Notes: generated by a model from the letters alone, not told the origin. Positions 37,057 through 47,239 are shown, numbered from the stretch's first letter. The stretch: DNA of 64,000 nt from Mycobacterium sp. MBM (GCA_021648845.1 JAKJHY010000009.1:124001-188000), one strand, 5' to 3'. Program-made: numbers and translations.

Positions 37057-38433
37057 TCAGAGCCGCTCAAAGCCGCGCACCCGCTCCCAGTCGGTGACCG
37101 CTGCGTTGAATGCCGCGAGTTCGATGTGCGCATTGTTCAGATAATGCGTGACGACCTCATCTCCGAAGGCGGCCCTGGCCACCTCGGATTGCTCGAACAA
37201 CGCTGCTGACTCGGCCAGTGTTTGCGGCAATCGTTGCGCACCACCGGAGTACGCATTGCCGGTGCACGGCGGGTCGAGCTGCAGACCGTTGTCGATGCCG
37301 TGCAGACCACCGGCGATCAGCGCCGCGACGGCCAGGTACTGGTTGACATCTCCGCCCGGCGCCCGGCACTCGACCCGCATCCCCGGGCCGTGCCCGACGA
37401 CCCGCAAGGCGCAGGTGCGATTGTCCATCCCCCAGGCGATGGCGGTCGGCGCGAAGCTACCGTCCGCAAACCGCTTGTAGGAATTGATATTCGGTGCATA
37501 GAACAGCGTGAGTTCGCGCAGTGTGGCAAGCAGACCGGCGACGAAGCTGCGGAACATGGCCGACATGCCGTCCGGATCGTCTCGGTCGGCGAATACCGCG
37601 GCCTCATCGTCGGAACCGTCGGCGCCGCGCAGCGATATGTGGATATGGCAGCTGTTGCCTTCGCGTTCGTCGAATTTGGCCATGAAGGTCAGCGATTTGC
37701 CGTGCTGGTCGGCGATCTCCTTGGCACCGTTCTTGTAGATGGTGTGGTTGTCGCAGGTGACCAGCGCCTCGTCGTAGCGGAAGGCGATCTCCTGCTGGCC
37801 GAGGTTGCACTCCCCCTTCACGCCCTCGCAATACATGCCGGCACCGTCCATGCCGAGGCGGATATCGCGCAGCAACGGCTCCATCCGTGTCGAGGCCAGC
37901 ATGGCGTAGTCGATGTTGTAGTCGGTGGCCGGTGTCAGGTTGCGGTATCCGGATTTCCAGGCGTCGCGGTAGGTGTCCTCGAAGACCATGAACTCCAGTT
38001 CGGTCCCGACGAACGCGCTGAGCCCGCGCTCGGCGAGCCGGTCGAGCTGGCTGCGCAGGATGGTCCGCGGGGCGACCGTGACTGGGCGGCCGTCGGTGAA
38101 GGTCAGCTCCGCCATCACCAGCGCCGTGCCCGGCAGCCACGGCAACCGCCGCAGGGTGGTGAAGTCGGGGGTCATGACCATATCGCCGTAGCCGGTCTCC
38201 CAGCTGGACATGGCGTAGCCGTCGACGGTGTTCATGTCCACGTCGACGGCCAACAGGTAGTTGCAGCATTCGGCGCCGTGCGCGGCAACCTCTTCGACGA
38301 ACAGCCGCGCCGACACCCGTTTGCCGGTGAGCCGGCCCTGCATATCGGGGAACGCGACGATCACGGTGTCGATCTCGCGGGCGGCGACGAGCTGTTCCAG
38401 ATCGGACTGCGACAACAAACCGGTGTCAACCAT
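37057..38433 (-). CDS. glnA4: GlnA4-type glutamine synthetase family ligase
   Basis: 458 residues from ATG at 38431-38433 with AGGGAG upstream, shorter than the open frame but matching M. tuberculosis GlnA4 length. The ATP-grasp-like GS fold is evident in GTELEFMVFEDTYRDAWK, MYCEGVKGECNLGQQEI, SCHIHISL and the RVECRAPGGDVNQYLA segment. The Tyr adenylylation site of GlnA1 is not present. Relatives attach glutamate to amines such as polyamines or ethanolamine rather than ammonia. Together with the gamma-glutamyl hydrolase and two dehydrogenases this suggests gamma-glutamylated amine catabolism. Confidence 0.92.
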   Translation of the reverse strand: MVDTGLLSQSDLEQLVAAREIDTVIVAFPDMQGRLTGKRVSARLFVEEVAAHGAECCNYLLAVDVDMNTVDGYAMSSWETGYGDMVMTPDFTTLRRLPWLPGTALVMAELTFTDGRPVTVAPRTILRSQLDRLAERGLSAFVGTELEFMVFEDTYRDAWKSGYRNLTPATDYNIDYAMLASTRMEPLLRDIRLGMDGAGMYCEGVKGECNLGQQEIAFRYDEALVTCDNHTIYKNGAKEIADQHGKSLTFMAKFDEREGNSCHIHISLRGADGSDDEAAVFADRDDPDGMSAMFRSFVAGLLATLRELTLFYAPNINSYKRFADGSFAPTAIAWGMDNRTCALRVVGHGPGMRVECRAPGGDVNQYLAVAALIAGGLHGIDNGLQLDPPCTGNAYSGGAQRLPQTLAESAALFEQSEVARAAFGDEVVTHYLNNAHIELAAFNAAVTDWERVRGFERL

Positions 38434-38536
38434 GGGGTGTTCTCCCTCGTCGGCTACGGCGCGGAGTCGACGGTGACCCGGCGCCACCTCATAAAGGTAG
38501 GCCATCAGACCAATGGATTGCGAGTGCCCCCACCCG

Positions 38537-39121
38537 TCACCAGGTGCTGGTACGCATCACGATCTCGGCGGCCAGCTGCGCCGTGGATTCCCCGGCGTTG
38601 CGCCTGCCCAGCAGCTCGACCACACGGAAGTCGCCGTAGACGAAGCGCTGGCTGGCGCGCGCCACCTTGGCCGCCGCCGCGGTGCTCACCAAGGCGGTGG
38701 TGGCCACCTCCACCGGCGGACAGTTCTCGTCGCCGACGACGCCGGCCTCGTCGGGGGCACGCGGGTGCCCGCGGTCGATGACCACCAGTCCGGTGAACCG
38801 GTCCAGCCGGGTGGCGGCGAGTTCCCAGGCCAACTCCGCGCCCACCCGGTCACCGACCAGGGTGCTCCACCGGACACCGAGGGCGTCCATGATGGCGATA
38901 ACTGAAACTGCCCTCAGGCGCGGTGACGCCGCGATCACCACGGTGCGCAACGACGCGGTGTGCAGCCGCTGACAGACCGCGTCGTAGGCGGCCGGGACCT
39001 GTTGGACGGACCCGAGCAGGACTACCACGCCGGCGTTCTCCGGGCCCGCGACCTCGACCGCAAAGGGTAAACCGTCGACGGTCACGGTCGACCCGGCGGT
39101 CTCGGCAGACATGTCGGTCAC
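38537..39121 (-). CDS. Alpha/beta-hydrolase-like protein lacking the usual nucleophile
   Basis: 194 residues from GTG at 39119-39121 (ATG at 39110-39112 also possible). The strand order of a small alpha/beta hydrolase can be followed (AGVVVLLGSVQQVPAAYDAV, TLVGDRVGAELAWELAATRL, GLVVIDRGHPRAP). However, the nucleophile elbow that should read G-x-S-x-G is GDRVG, with Arg in place of Ser. It is therefore probably not a serine hydrolase; an Asp nucleophile or a non-catalytic role is possible. No signal peptide. Genes around it are the lipoprotein-cobQ-mapB run. Confidence 0.75.
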   Translation of the reverse strand: MTDMSAETAGSTVTVDGLPFAVEVAGPENAGVVVLLGSVQQVPAAYDAVCQRLHTASLRTVVIAASPRLRAVSVIAIMDALGVRWSTLVGDRVGAELAWELAATRLDRFTGLVVIDRGHPRAPDEAGVVGDENCPPVEVATTALVSTAAAAKVARASQRFVYGDFRVVELLGRRNAGESTAQLAAEIVMRTSTW

Positions 39122-39175
39122 GCTAGGACATCCGTGGGCGCGGCGCAGGCGTTTTCCGGTCTTGCCGGTCGCGGA

Positions 39176-39844
39176 TCACGGGGCGGCCAGCCGTTGCGCT
39201 TGTTTGCCGGTGACATCCAGAAAAGTCTGCGGCAGCGTGGCTTTGACGGTGATCGCCGGGTTGGGTGTCGGAAATGCGATGGCGAACACGGCCATCGAAT
39301 CGACGTTTTCGAAGGAGAACCAGACGCTGTTGCGGGCACCGGCGAGCTCCATCGTCTGCTCGTACACCAGCGCATCGGGTCGCGGTGTGTCCAGGCGTTG
39401 GGTGGTCATCGGGATGGGCGCCGCGTCGCGGTCGAAATAGGTCGCGAACCTCGCGCACCGCTGTGCGGTCGCTTCGAGTCCCGCCATGTCCAGCGGCCAG
39501 CTCAGCACGGTCACCAGCATGCGGGCGCCGTCATAGCTGACGGTGTATTTGGCGGCGCTGCCCGCACCACGCTCGGCGGAGTCGGTGATGACCTTGGTGA
39601 ACCCGTCACTGCACCCGGGCGGATCCGACAGCATCGCCGGCGGGGCGCCGGCACCGTCGGGTTGGCCGGGGTTCTCGATGATGCGGTCGAACTGCACGCC
39701 CGGCGGGAAGTCGGCGGCGCTCAACAGCACCCGCTCCAGTCGTTCCCCCGGCCAGGTCGGCGTGCCCTGCACGGCGGTCGTGCACCCGGTGAGCGCCACG
39801 GCGGCCGCGAGCAGGGCCGGCAGGCACCGAACCGTGGGCGTCAT
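39176..39844 (-). CDS. Lipoprotein of unknown function
   Basis: 222 residues from ATG at 39842-39844. A signal peptide ending in the lipobox VALTGC (Cys near 21), then a mature alpha/beta domain with [15 protein letters not shown], a second Cys (QRCARF) and [20 protein letters not shown]. The pattern recalls the DUF5642/DUF3558-like mycobacterial lipoproteins but I cannot assign a family firmly. The start overlaps the cobQ stop (ATGA), so it is co-translated with cobQ; no functional link is evident. Confidence 0.85.
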   Translation of the reverse strand: MTPTVRCLPALLAAAVALTGCTTAVQGTPTWPGERLERVLLSAADFPPGVQFDRIIENPGQPDGAGAPPAMLSDPPGCSDGFTKVITDSAERGAGSAAKYTVSYDGARMLVTVLSWPLDMAGLEATAQRCARFATYFDRDAAPIPMTTQRLDTPRPDALVYEQTMELAGARNSVWFSFENVDSMAVFAIAFPTPNPAITVKATLPQTFLDVTGKQAQRLAAP

Positions 39845-41331
39845 GGCCCCAGGCTACCCAGTGACGAGCCGATGACCGGCCGGCGCGGCACTACGTGCAG
39901 CAGACCCAGTAGCGCGTCGAGATCGACATGAGCGGCCAGCGCATCGGCCATCACGTCCAGCTGGCCGTCCCGACGGGCGGTCACGTTGATATCGCCGGCC
40001 ACCTCGAAACCGGTGCGGCCCGCCGCGGCGGCCGCCTCGACGAGCCAGGCACGCCGGACCTCGTCGTTGTCGAGCAGTCCGTGCCAGTGCGTGCCGTAGA
40101 CGGCGCCGCGGCGGATGCCGACGCCGAGCCAGTCGTCATCGGCGCTGCGGCTGACCTGGCCGTGATGGATCTCGTAGCCGTGCAATGGTTTGTCCCAGTG
40201 CCGCAACGTCTTCTCCGGCGCGAAGACGATATCGGCGTCGAGCAGTCCGAGCCCGTCGACGGTGCCGGCCCCGGACTCGACCGCGTCCTCGATGGTCCGG
40301 CACAACATCTGGAAGCCGCCGCACACCCCGAAGACGGGGCGACCCGACTGGGCGTGCGCGGCCACCGCGGCGGCCAGTCCGCGTTCGCGCAGCCACGCCA
40401 GGTCCGACACCGTGGCCTTGCTGCCGGGCAGCACCACGACATCGGCCTCGGCGATCTCACCGGCGTCGGCCACCCAACGCACCGCAACCCCGGGCTCGCA
40501 GGCCAGCGCCTCGACATCGGTGGAGTTCGAGATGCGCGGTAACCGCACCGCGGCCACCGTCAGCCGCTCGGTGCCGCGCGGCGGAATCGGCCGGCCGAGT
40601 TGCTGGCCGGCCTGCACCGACAGCGAGTCCTCGGTGTCCAGCCACAGCTCGTCCAGATACGGGATGACGCCGTAGGTGGGCCGCCCGGTGAGCTCGGCGA
40701 GCTGACGCAGGCCCGGCTCCAGCAGTGCCGGGTCGCCGCGGAACTTGTTGACCAGGAATCCGCTGATGAGTTGCTGGTCCTCGGGTTCGAGCACCGCCAC
40801 GGTTCCGAACAGGTGAGCCAGTAGTCCGCCGCGGTCGATATCGCCGACCAGCACCACCGGCAGGTCGCCGGCGCGGGCCAGGCCCATGTTGGCCAGATCG
40901 GTGGCGCGCAGGTTGATCTCCGCAGGCGACCCCGCCCCTTCGCAGATGACGACGTCGAATTCGGTTCGCAGCGCGGCCAATTCACCGTTGACGATATCGG
41001 CGAGCTGGCGTCGCCTGGTCAGGTAGTCTCCGGCGGCCATGGTGCCGGCGACCTGGCCGCGCACCACCAGTTGCGAGGTGCGGTCGCTGCCCGGTTTGAG
41101 CAGCACCGGGTTGAACCGCACGCTGGGCGCCAGCCCGGCGGCCCGGGCCTGCATGGCCTGGGCCCGCCCGATCTCCCCGCCCTCGATCGTGACCGCGGAG
41201 TTGTTGCTCATGTTCTGTGCCTTGAACGGCGCGACGCGTACCCCGCGGCGCGCCAGCAGCCGGCACAACCCGGCCACCACCATCGACTTGCCGGCATCGG
41301 AGGTGGTGCCGGCGATCAGCAGCGCGCTCAC
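39841..41331 (-). CDS. cobQ: Cobyric acid synthase
   Basis: 496 residues from GTG at 41329-41331, overlapping the mapB stop. CobQ amidates the b, d, e and g carboxylates of adenosylcobyrinate a,c-diamide. The ATPase domain starts with [20 protein letters not shown], and [14 protein letters not shown] is a CobQ signature. The glutaminase domain has the Cys in [14 protein letters not shown] (about 337) and GYEIHHG. It is remote from the other corrin genes at 13-18 kb. The start is confirmed by the family N-terminus and the GTGA overlap. Confidence 0.95.
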   Translation of the reverse strand: MSALLIAGTTSDAGKSMVVAGLCRLLARRGVRVAPFKAQNMSNNSAVTIEGGEIGRAQAMQARAAGLAPSVRFNPVLLKPGSDRTSQLVVRGQVAGTMAAGDYLTRRRQLADIVNGELAALRTEFDVVICEGAGSPAEINLRATDLANMGLARAGDLPVVLVGDIDRGGLLAHLFGTVAVLEPEDQQLISGFLVNKFRGDPALLEPGLRQLAELTGRPTYGVIPYLDELWLDTEDSLSVQAGQQLGRPIPPRGTERLTVAAVRLPRISNSTDVEALACEPGVAVRWVADAGEIAEADVVVLPGSKATVSDLAWLRERGLAAAVAAHAQSGRPVFGVCGGFQMLCRTIEDAVESGAGTVDGLGLLDADIVFAPEKTLRHWDKPLHGYEIHHGQVSRSADDDWLGVGIRRGAVYGTHWHGLLDNDEVRRAWLVEAAAAAGRTGFEVAGDINVTARRDGQLDVMADALAAHVDLDALLGLLHVVPRRPVIGSSLGSLGP

Positions 41332-42185
41332 ACGAGCGTCAAGATCTCGGCACCGTCCTCGGTGACCACCAGGGTGTGCTCGAACTGGGCCGTCCACTTG
41401 CGGTCACGGGTGGCCACCGTCCAGCCGTCGTCCCAGATCTCGTAGTCCAACGCGCCGAGATTGATCATCGGTTCGATGGTGAACGTCATGCCCGGTTCGA
41501 GCACGGTCTGGACCGAGGGTTGGTCGTAGTGCAGCACCACCAGCCCGTTGTGGAAGGTCTCGCCGATGCCGTGCCCGGTGAAATCGCGGACCACGTTGTA
41601 GCCGAACCGGTTTGCATACGCCTCGATGACCCGGCCGACGATCGACAACGCCCGCCCCGGTTTGACGGCCTTGATGGCCCGCATGGTGGCCTCGTGGGTG
41701 CGCTCGACCAGTAACCGATGTTCCTCGGCGACGTCGCCGGCCAGGAAGGTGGCGTTGGTGTCACCGTGCACACCGTCGATGTAGGCGGTGACGTCGATGT
41801 TGACGATGTCACCGTCGGCGATCACGGTGGAGTCCGGGATGCCGTGGCAGATGACCTCGTTCAGCGAGGTGCAGCAGGACTTGGGAAATCCCTTGTAGCC
41901 CAGCGTGGACGGGTAGGCGCCGTGGTCGATCATGTAGTCGTGGGCCACCCGGTCCAGGTGATCGGTGGTCACCCCGGGGGCGACGGCCTTACCCGCCTCG
42001 GCCAACGCCCCGGCGGCGATGCGCCCGGCCACCCGCATCCTCTCGATGACCTCCGGCGTCTGCACCCAGGGTTCGTGGCCCTCGACCGCGGTCGGTTTCC
42101 ATACGTACTCGGGGCGCGGGATGGACTTGGGCACCGGAAGTGTCGGGGACAGCTCACCGGACCGAAGGGGGGCACGAACAGCCAT
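41328..42185 (-). CDS. mapB: Methionine aminopeptidase type I
   Basis: 285 residues. It removes the initiator Met. The MetAP-Ia fold has the metal ligands visible in order: [22 protein letters not shown] (two Asp), GHGIGETFH (His), MTFTIEPMI (Glu) and QFEHTLVV (Glu). The N-terminal 40-residue extension ([10 protein letters not shown]) is typical of mycobacterial MapB (Rv2861c). First gene of mapB-cobQ-lipoprotein, divergent from the thioesterase gene. Confidence 0.95.
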   Translation of the reverse strand: MAVRAPLRSGELSPTLPVPKSIPRPEYVWKPTAVEGHEPWVQTPEVIERMRVAGRIAAGALAEAGKAVAPGVTTDHLDRVAHDYMIDHGAYPSTLGYKGFPKSCCTSLNEVICHGIPDSTVIADGDIVNIDVTAYIDGVHGDTNATFLAGDVAEEHRLLVERTHEATMRAIKAVKPGRALSIVGRVIEAYANRFGYNVVRDFTGHGIGETFHNGLVVLHYDQPSVQTVLEPGMTFTIEPMINLGALDYEIWDDGWTVATRDRKWTAQFEHTLVVTEDGAEILTLV

Positions 42186-42239
42186 GGTGACAGCCTAATC
42201 GCCGCGTCGAGACGGCCCGAGAGCGCAACTCTCATTCAC

Positions 42240-42257
42240 CGGTAATGGTGTTACCGT
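42240..42257 (+). promoter_or_regulatory. Inverted repeat and possible leaderless promoter before the thioesterase gene
   Basis: CGGTAA (42240-42245), TGGTG, TTACCG (42251-42256) form a perfect dyad. TACCGT (42252-42257) sits 6 bases before the GTG at 42264, the distance expected of a -10 element of a leaderless transcript. No ribosome site is present. Confidence 0.35.
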
Positions 42258-42263
42258 ACGGCG

Positions 42264-42641
42264 GTGAGCGAAACCCACATCCTGAGCCGGCTGGACTACC
42301 GGGAGATCGAGTCGACCGATCACCGGTTGGTGCTGGAGATGGAGAACCGCCCGGATCTCGCCAATATCCGCGGCGCGCTGCAGGGCGGTCTGGTCGCCAC
42401 ACTGATCGATATCGCGGCCGGCATGCTGGCCGGCAACGCCAGCGGGGCCGGCAATGACGTGACCACCGCCGATCTGAACGTCCATTTCCTGGCCCCGATC
42501 ATGGGTACCGCCCGCGCCGAGGCCACCATCGTGCGGGCCGGTAAACGGCTCATCGTGACCGCCGTCGACGTCGTCGACGTCAGCCGCGACCGGCTCGCCG
42601 CTCGGGCGACGCTGACGTTCGCCGTCCTGGAGCCCCGCTAA
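42264..42641 (+). CDS. PaaI-family hotdog thioesterase
   Basis: 125 residues from GTG. A single hotdog domain: NIRGALQGGLVATLIDIAAG (the central helix and active-site loop), VTTADLNVHFLAPIMG and the C-terminal strand. It probably hydrolyses an acyl- or aryl-CoA thioester. Its last 4 bases overlap the convergent DUF1707 gene. A leaderless start is likely. Confidence 0.9.
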   Translation: MSETHILSRLDYREIESTDHRLVLEMENRPDLANIRGALQGGLVATLIDIAAGMLAGNASGAGNDVTTADLNVHFLAPIMGTARAEATIVRAGKRLIVTAVDVVDVSRDRLAARATLTFAVLEPR

Positions 42642-43213
42642 GAGCGCCGCAGGCTCGGCTTCCAGTTCCGGCGCGGCCCGCGGATGTCCACGGAGCCGCA
42701 GACCACTTTGCCGGTCAGCACGATGTGTGGGGTGCCCTCGGCGGGCGCGTCACCACGGTGGTCGCGGGCGCTGCCGACGACCACCTCCACATCGTCGATG
42801 GAGGCGCTGGCACCGGCGGGCAGACGCAATCCCAGCGAACCGAACTTGAGGTCGAGTTCGACGACCACCATCGGCCCGGCGAACCGCGCCCGGGTCAGGT
42901 CCAAGTCCACCGAACCTAGCCGCCGCGTCAGCGCCAGCCGGGTGGGCACCACCCACTCCCCCTGGCGCTTCAAAGACCCCATCACACCGCGTAGTTCCAC
43001 CCGGTCGGCCGCCGAGGTGACGATGGCGCCGGGGCCCGGCAGATCCTCCACCAGCAGGTTGAGGTCGGAGTGCAGCCGAGCCTGGGCCACCCGCGCCGAG
43101 CGCTCCTCGAACTCGCCGATGTCGATGAGCCCGAGCGCGACGGCGTTGTGCAATCGGCGCAGCGTGCCGTTGCGGTCCGCGTCGGAAACCCGCAGTGTCA
43201 GGTCGTCGCTCAC
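42638..43213 (-). CDS. DUF1707 domain protein
   Basis: 191 residues from GTG. The N-terminal DUF1707 (LRVSDADRNGTLRRLHNAVA, then LGLIDIGEFEERSARVAQAR, about 6-55) is followed by a beta-rich domain resembling the cell-wall-active antibiotic response (LiaF-type) C-terminal fold (about 70-180). No membrane helix. DUF1707 proteins are common in actinobacteria and sometimes regulate cell-envelope functions; a specific role is unknown. It starts 9 bases after the stop of the penicillin-binding lipoprotein gene and may be co-transcribed. Confidence 0.9.
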   Translation of the reverse strand: MSDDLTLRVSDADRNGTLRRLHNAVALGLIDIGEFEERSARVAQARLHSDLNLLVEDLPGPGAIVTSAADRVELRGVMGSLKRQGEWVVPTRLALTRRLGSVDLDLTRARFAGPMVVVELDLKFGSLGLRLPAGASASIDDVEVVVGSARDHRGDAPAEGTPHIVLTGKVVCGSVDIRGPRRNWKPSLRRS

Positions 43214-43222
43214 CCGTCCAGG

Positions 43223-45067
43223 CTAGGCCAAGTAGTCCGGCGGCAGACCGTTGAGCATGTCTCGGCACATCCGCACCGCATACTCCGAGCTGCCGCCCCC
43301 GACGATCAGCGCCGCGAACGCCATATCACCGCGGTACCCGGTGAACCAGGCGTGCGAGCCGCCGTTGAACTCGGCCTCCCCGGTCTTGCCGCGGATATCA
43401 CCGAGGCCGTTGAGATCCTTGGCGGTGCCGTTGGTCACCACCAGCCGCATCATCGGCCGCAGCCCGTCGACGATCTCGGGGCGCAGCGGCTCCTCGGTGC
43501 CACCGGTGACCTGGGTTTCGCGTCCCTCGATGAGGTGCGGGACCGGCGTCCGGCCGGCCGCCACCGTCGCGGCCACCAGGGCCATCCCGAACGGGCTGGC
43601 CAGCACCTTGCCCTGACCGAAACCATCCTCGGTGCGCTCGGCCAGATCCACCGTCGGGGGCACCGAGCCGGTCACCGTCGGCACACCGTCGACGATGTAG
43701 TCCGGACCCAGGCCGTAGCGGGCGGCGGCGGTGGTCAGGCCGCGCGGCGGCATGGTGCTGGCGAGTTCGGCGAAGGTGGTGTTGCAGGAGTTCGCGAAGG
43801 CCCGCGACAGCGGCACCGTGCCCAGGTCGAAGGCGTTGTAGTTGGTGACGGTGCGGTGGCCGATGTCCAGGGTTCCGGGGCAACCCAACAGCGTGTTGGG
43901 GGTGGCCATATCGCGTTCCAGTGCCGCCGCCGCGGTGACGATCTTGAACGTCGACCCGGGTGGATACAGGCCCATGGTCGCGGTCGGTCCGTCGACGTCG
44001 GCGGCGGCGTTCTGCGCGACGGCCAGGATCTCGCCGGTCGACGGCTTGATGGCCACCATCATCGCCTTCTTGCCGACCATGTCCACCGCATCCTGGGCGG
44101 CGTTCTGCACGGCGCGGTCCAGGCTGATGGTCACCGATGGCGCCGGGGTGCCGGGCTGTTCGTTGAGCACGGCGACGTCCACACCGTTCTGGTTGACGCT
44201 GACCACCCGCCAGCCGGGCTCGCCGACCAGGTCCGCGGTGACCGCCTTCTTGACCTCGGTGATGATCGTGGGCGCGAAATCCTCGTCGGTGGCCAGCATT
44301 TCGGGTTGCGGGGTGATCACCACGCCGGGCCGGTTGCCGATGGCCGGGAACACCCGGTCGTAATCGGATTTGCGCAGGGTGATCAGGCTGAGCGGTGTCG
44401 TGCGCGAGCTGGCCTCCTCGGCGAGACGCTGGGCATCCATCGTGTTGTCGAACGGGCGCAGCGCGTCGGCGACCGCGCGTGCGGTCGGCATCAGCTCGGC
44501 GCCGGCAGCCCGGGCGTCCAGCGCGTAGTGGTACAGGTAGCCGGGCACCAGGACGTCGCTGCCGCCGCGCTCGTTGACCGAGGCCCGCCGCGGCGGGTCG
44601 GCGCGCAGGGCCAGCGTCTGGTTGGCGCCCAGCTTCGGGTGCAGCGCGGTGGCGCTCCAGCGCACCTGCCACAACCCCTCGTTGCGCACCATGTTCAGTT
44701 CGCCGTCGTAGGTCCAGGTCCGGTCCTTGGGCAGGTGCCAGGTGTAACGGAATGTGACGGTGCCGGTGTCGAGGGCGTACTTCGAGCCGGTGATCTGGGT
44801 GTCCAGCCGCTCGGCCTGCAGGCCGGCCCACGCCTCGTTGAGGGCGGACTGGGCCTCGGCGGGCTGGTCGGACAGATGCGCCGCACCGGCGGTGTCGCCG
44901 GTGACGAGCGCCTCGAAGAACTGTGCGGCAACGGGTTCAGGTCCGTCCGGCTTGGGCGTGCAGGCACTGAGCGAACCCACCGTCGCGATGACGACGAGAA
45001 TCGCGGCGGTGCTCAGCGCGCGCGACACCCGTGATACTGATGAGGTTGACGATGCCAGTGATGTCAT
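43223..45067 (-). CDS. Class B penicillin-binding lipoprotein
   Basis: 614 residues from ATG at 45065-45067. A lipobox-type signal (VGSLSAC, Cys near 35) anchors it outside the membrane. An MecA-N/NTF2-like domain (about 40-155) and a dimerisation domain precede the transpeptidase domain. The transpeptidase motifs are PPGSTFKIVT (SxxK, Ser near 371), SCN near 426, and KTGEAE near 559. It cross-links peptidoglycan peptides and would be a beta-lactam target. Position and architecture match Rv2864c. Confidence 0.94.
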   Translation of the reverse strand: MTSLASSTSSVSRVSRALSTAAILVVIATVGSLSACTPKPDGPEPVAAQFFEALVTGDTAGAAHLSDQPAEAQSALNEAWAGLQAERLDTQITGSKYALDTGTVTFRYTWHLPKDRTWTYDGELNMVRNEGLWQVRWSATALHPKLGANQTLALRADPPRRASVNERGGSDVLVPGYLYHYALDARAAGAELMPTARAVADALRPFDNTMDAQRLAEEASSRTTPLSLITLRKSDYDRVFPAIGNRPGVVITPQPEMLATDEDFAPTIITEVKKAVTADLVGEPGWRVVSVNQNGVDVAVLNEQPGTPAPSVTISLDRAVQNAAQDAVDMVGKKAMMVAIKPSTGEILAVAQNAAADVDGPTATMGLYPPGSTFKIVTAAAALERDMATPNTLLGCPGTLDIGHRTVTNYNAFDLGTVPLSRAFANSCNTTFAELASTMPPRGLTTAAARYGLGPDYIVDGVPTVTGSVPPTVDLAERTEDGFGQGKVLASPFGMALVAATVAAGRTPVPHLIEGRETQVTGGTEEPLRPEIVDGLRPMMRLVVTNGTAKDLNGLGDIRGKTGEAEFNGGSHAWFTGYRGDMAFAALIVGGGSSEYAVRMCRDMLNGLPPDYLA

Positions 45068-45142
45068 TGTGGCTGATGTTAAGAGTGAGGCGGCGGCATC
45101 CGTCGGAGGCGCACCGTGACGCAACCGTGACGCCCGCGAGAC

Positions 45143-45997
45143 TCAGTCGAGCAGAATGGTCGCGAAGGTGCCCACCTGGGCAAACCCGATCTTGGCGTAG
45201 GTGGCGCGCGCAACCTCGTTGAACCCGTTGACGTACAGGCTGGCGATCCGTCCGCCGCGCAGCACCGCGTCCGACACCGCGGCGGTGCCCGCCGAACCCA
45301 GCCCACGGCCCCGCCAGTCCGGATGCACCCAGACGCCCTGGATCTGGCCCACCGTCGGTGACTGTGAACCGATCTCGGCCTTGAAGACCACCTCGCCGCG
45401 CTCGAACCGCGCCCACGCCCGGCCGGCCGCGATCAAACCGGCCACCCGACGCCGGTAGCTGCGGCCGCCATCGCCGAATCGTGGGTCGATACCGACCTCA
45501 CCGATGAACATCTCGATGGCCGCGACCAGGTAGGCGTCCAGTTCCTCCATCCGCACCGGGCGCACGCCCGGATCGGCTGCGCAGTGCGGCGGCCCGTACA
45601 GCGCCAGCAGCGGCTGGTCGGCGCGCACATCGCGGGCGGCCCCCCAGCCCGGTTCCAGTCGCTGCCACAGCGGCAGCACCAACTCGGCGCGGCCCACCAG
45701 CGAGGAACAGCGACGCGGCACGCTGAGCGCCTTGTCGGCGAACGCCACCAGATCCTCGGCAGCGCCCCGCAACGGGATGAGGTTCGCCCCCGCGTAGCAC
45801 AGGGATTCGGCGGGATCACGGCGTGTCCAGAGCTCGCCACCGATCGCATTCGGGTCCACACCGAAGTCGAGCACCCGGCAGGCCACCATGCACGAGGCCA
45901 CCGGGTCGCTCTCCAGCACCGCGCGTACCTGACCCACATCGCGAACCACCGTCACCTGTCGGTCGTCAGTGACACGAGGCAGCGGTGGAGCCGACAT
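45143..45997 (-). CDS. GNAT acetyltransferase with N-terminal DUF4081 domain
   Basis: 284 residues. The N-terminal half (about 1-135) is a DUF4081-like domain. The C-terminal half is a GNAT fold with VWVHPDWRGRGLGSAGTAAV binding acetyl-CoA and LYVNGFNEVARATYAKIGF. Matches Rv2867c. The substrate is unknown. It stands just downstream of ispG (57 bases) in the leftward run dxr-rip1-ispG-GNAT. Confidence 0.9.
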   Translation of the reverse strand: MSAPPLPRVTDDRQVTVVRDVGQVRAVLESDPVASCMVACRVLDFGVDPNAIGGELWTRRDPAESLCYAGANLIPLRGAAEDLVAFADKALSVPRRCSSLVGRAELVLPLWQRLEPGWGAARDVRADQPLLALYGPPHCAADPGVRPVRMEELDAYLVAAIEMFIGEVGIDPRFGDGGRSYRRRVAGLIAAGRAWARFERGEVVFKAEIGSQSPTVGQIQGVWVHPDWRGRGLGSAGTAAVSDAVLRGGRIASLYVNGFNEVARATYAKIGFAQVGTFATILLD

Positions 45998-46054
45998 TCG
46001 AGGACTCTTTCTGGGGCGAGCCTGTTCAGGTGACCCCGCTCACAGGGCCGACCT

Positions 46055-47212
46055 TCAGCTTACGGTGACAACCGGCGGACCGCTGGGACTTCCCTCGGCA
46101 TCGGAGTCACCGGCGATCCGCATGGCCTCTTCGATCAGCGTCTCGACGATCATCGCCTCCGGCACCGTCTTGACCACCTCGCCCTTGACGAAGATCTGAC
46201 CCTTACCGTTGCCCGAGGCGACACCGAGGTCGGCCTCCCGCGCCTCCCCCGGGCCGTTCACCACACAGCCCATCACCGCGACACGCAACGGGATGTCCAT
46301 GCCCTCCAGCCCGGCGGACACCTCGTTGGCCAGGGTGTAGACGTCGACCTGGGCCCGACCGCAGGACGGGCAGGACACGATCTCCAGGCCGCGCGGTCGC
46401 AGGTTCAGCGACTCCAGGATCTGGTTGCCGACCTTGATCTCCTCGATCGGCGGCGCCGACAGCGACACCCGGATCGTGTCGCCGATGCCCTTGGACAGCA
46501 ACGCGCCGAAGGCCACGGCGGATTTGATGGTGCCCTGGAACGCCGGGCCGGCCTCGGTGACGCCCAGGTGCAGCGGGTAGTCACACTGCTCGGCGAGTTG
46601 TTCGTAGGCGGCGACCATGATCACCGGATCGTTGTGCTTGACACTGATCTTGATATCGCCGAAACCGTGTTCTTCGAACAGTGAGGCCTCCCACAGCGCC
46701 GACTCGACCAGCGCCTCCGGGGTCGCCTTGCCGTACTTCTCCATCATGCGCTTGTCCAGCGAGCCGGCGTTTACGCCTATTCGTATCGGAATATGCGCTG
46801 CTGCAGCCGCTTTCGCAACCTCTTTGACACGGCCGTCGAATTCCTTGATGTTGCCCGGGTTGACCCGGACCGCCGCGCAGCCGGCATCGATGGCGGCGAA
46901 GATGTACTTGGGTTGGAAGTGGATATCGGCAATGACCGGGATGTTGGCCTTTTTTGCGATCGCCGGCAGTGCGTCGGCATCCTCTTGGCGCGGGCACGCC
47001 ACGCGCACGATGTCACAACCCGATGCGGTGAGTTCGGCGATCTGCTGCAGCGTGGCGTTGATGTCGTGCGTCTTGGTGGTGCACATCGACTGCACCGCGA
47101 TCGGGTACTCGCTGCCGACGCCGACATCCTTGACCATGAGCTGGCGGGTCTTGCGGCGCGGTGCCAGCGTGGGCGGTGGCGGGGCGGGCATGCCCAGACC
47201 GATGGACGTCAT
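46055..47212 (-). CDS. ispG: 4-hydroxy-3-methylbut-2-en-1-yl diphosphate synthase
   Basis: 385 residues. IspG (GcpE) makes HMBPP from MEcPP in the non-mevalonate isoprenoid pathway, using a [4Fe-4S] cluster. The N-terminal TIM-like barrel ([30 protein letters not shown]) and the C-terminal iron-sulfur domain ([11 protein letters not shown], with [14 protein letters not shown]) are clear. It lies with dxr, another enzyme of the same pathway, with rip1 between, all leftward and closely spaced. Confidence 0.97.
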   Translation of the reverse strand: MTSIGLGMPAPPPPTLAPRRKTRQLMVKDVGVGSEYPIAVQSMCTTKTHDINATLQQIAELTASGCDIVRVACPRQEDADALPAIAKKANIPVIADIHFQPKYIFAAIDAGCAAVRVNPGNIKEFDGRVKEVAKAAAAAHIPIRIGVNAGSLDKRMMEKYGKATPEALVESALWEASLFEEHGFGDIKISVKHNDPVIMVAAYEQLAEQCDYPLHLGVTEAGPAFQGTIKSAVAFGALLSKGIGDTIRVSLSAPPIEEIKVGNQILESLNLRPRGLEIVSCPSCGRAQVDVYTLANEVSAGLEGMDIPLRVAVMGCVVNGPGEAREADLGVASGNGKGQIFVKGEVVKTVPEAMIVETLIEEAMRIAGDSDAEGSPSGPPVVTVS

Positions 47213-47239
47213 GGCGGCTCTCCTACTGGCGGTAGAGGT

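Noticed and set aside
43070..45034. Rightward open frame of 654 codons
   Set aside because: Antisense to the penicillin-binding lipoprotein, whose motifs are complete.
45068..45142. Toxin-antitoxin genes expected near here from the M. tuberculosis order (relFG, vapBC43)
   Set aside because: Neither the gap by the penicillin-binding gene nor that after dxr has room for them or shows such frames.
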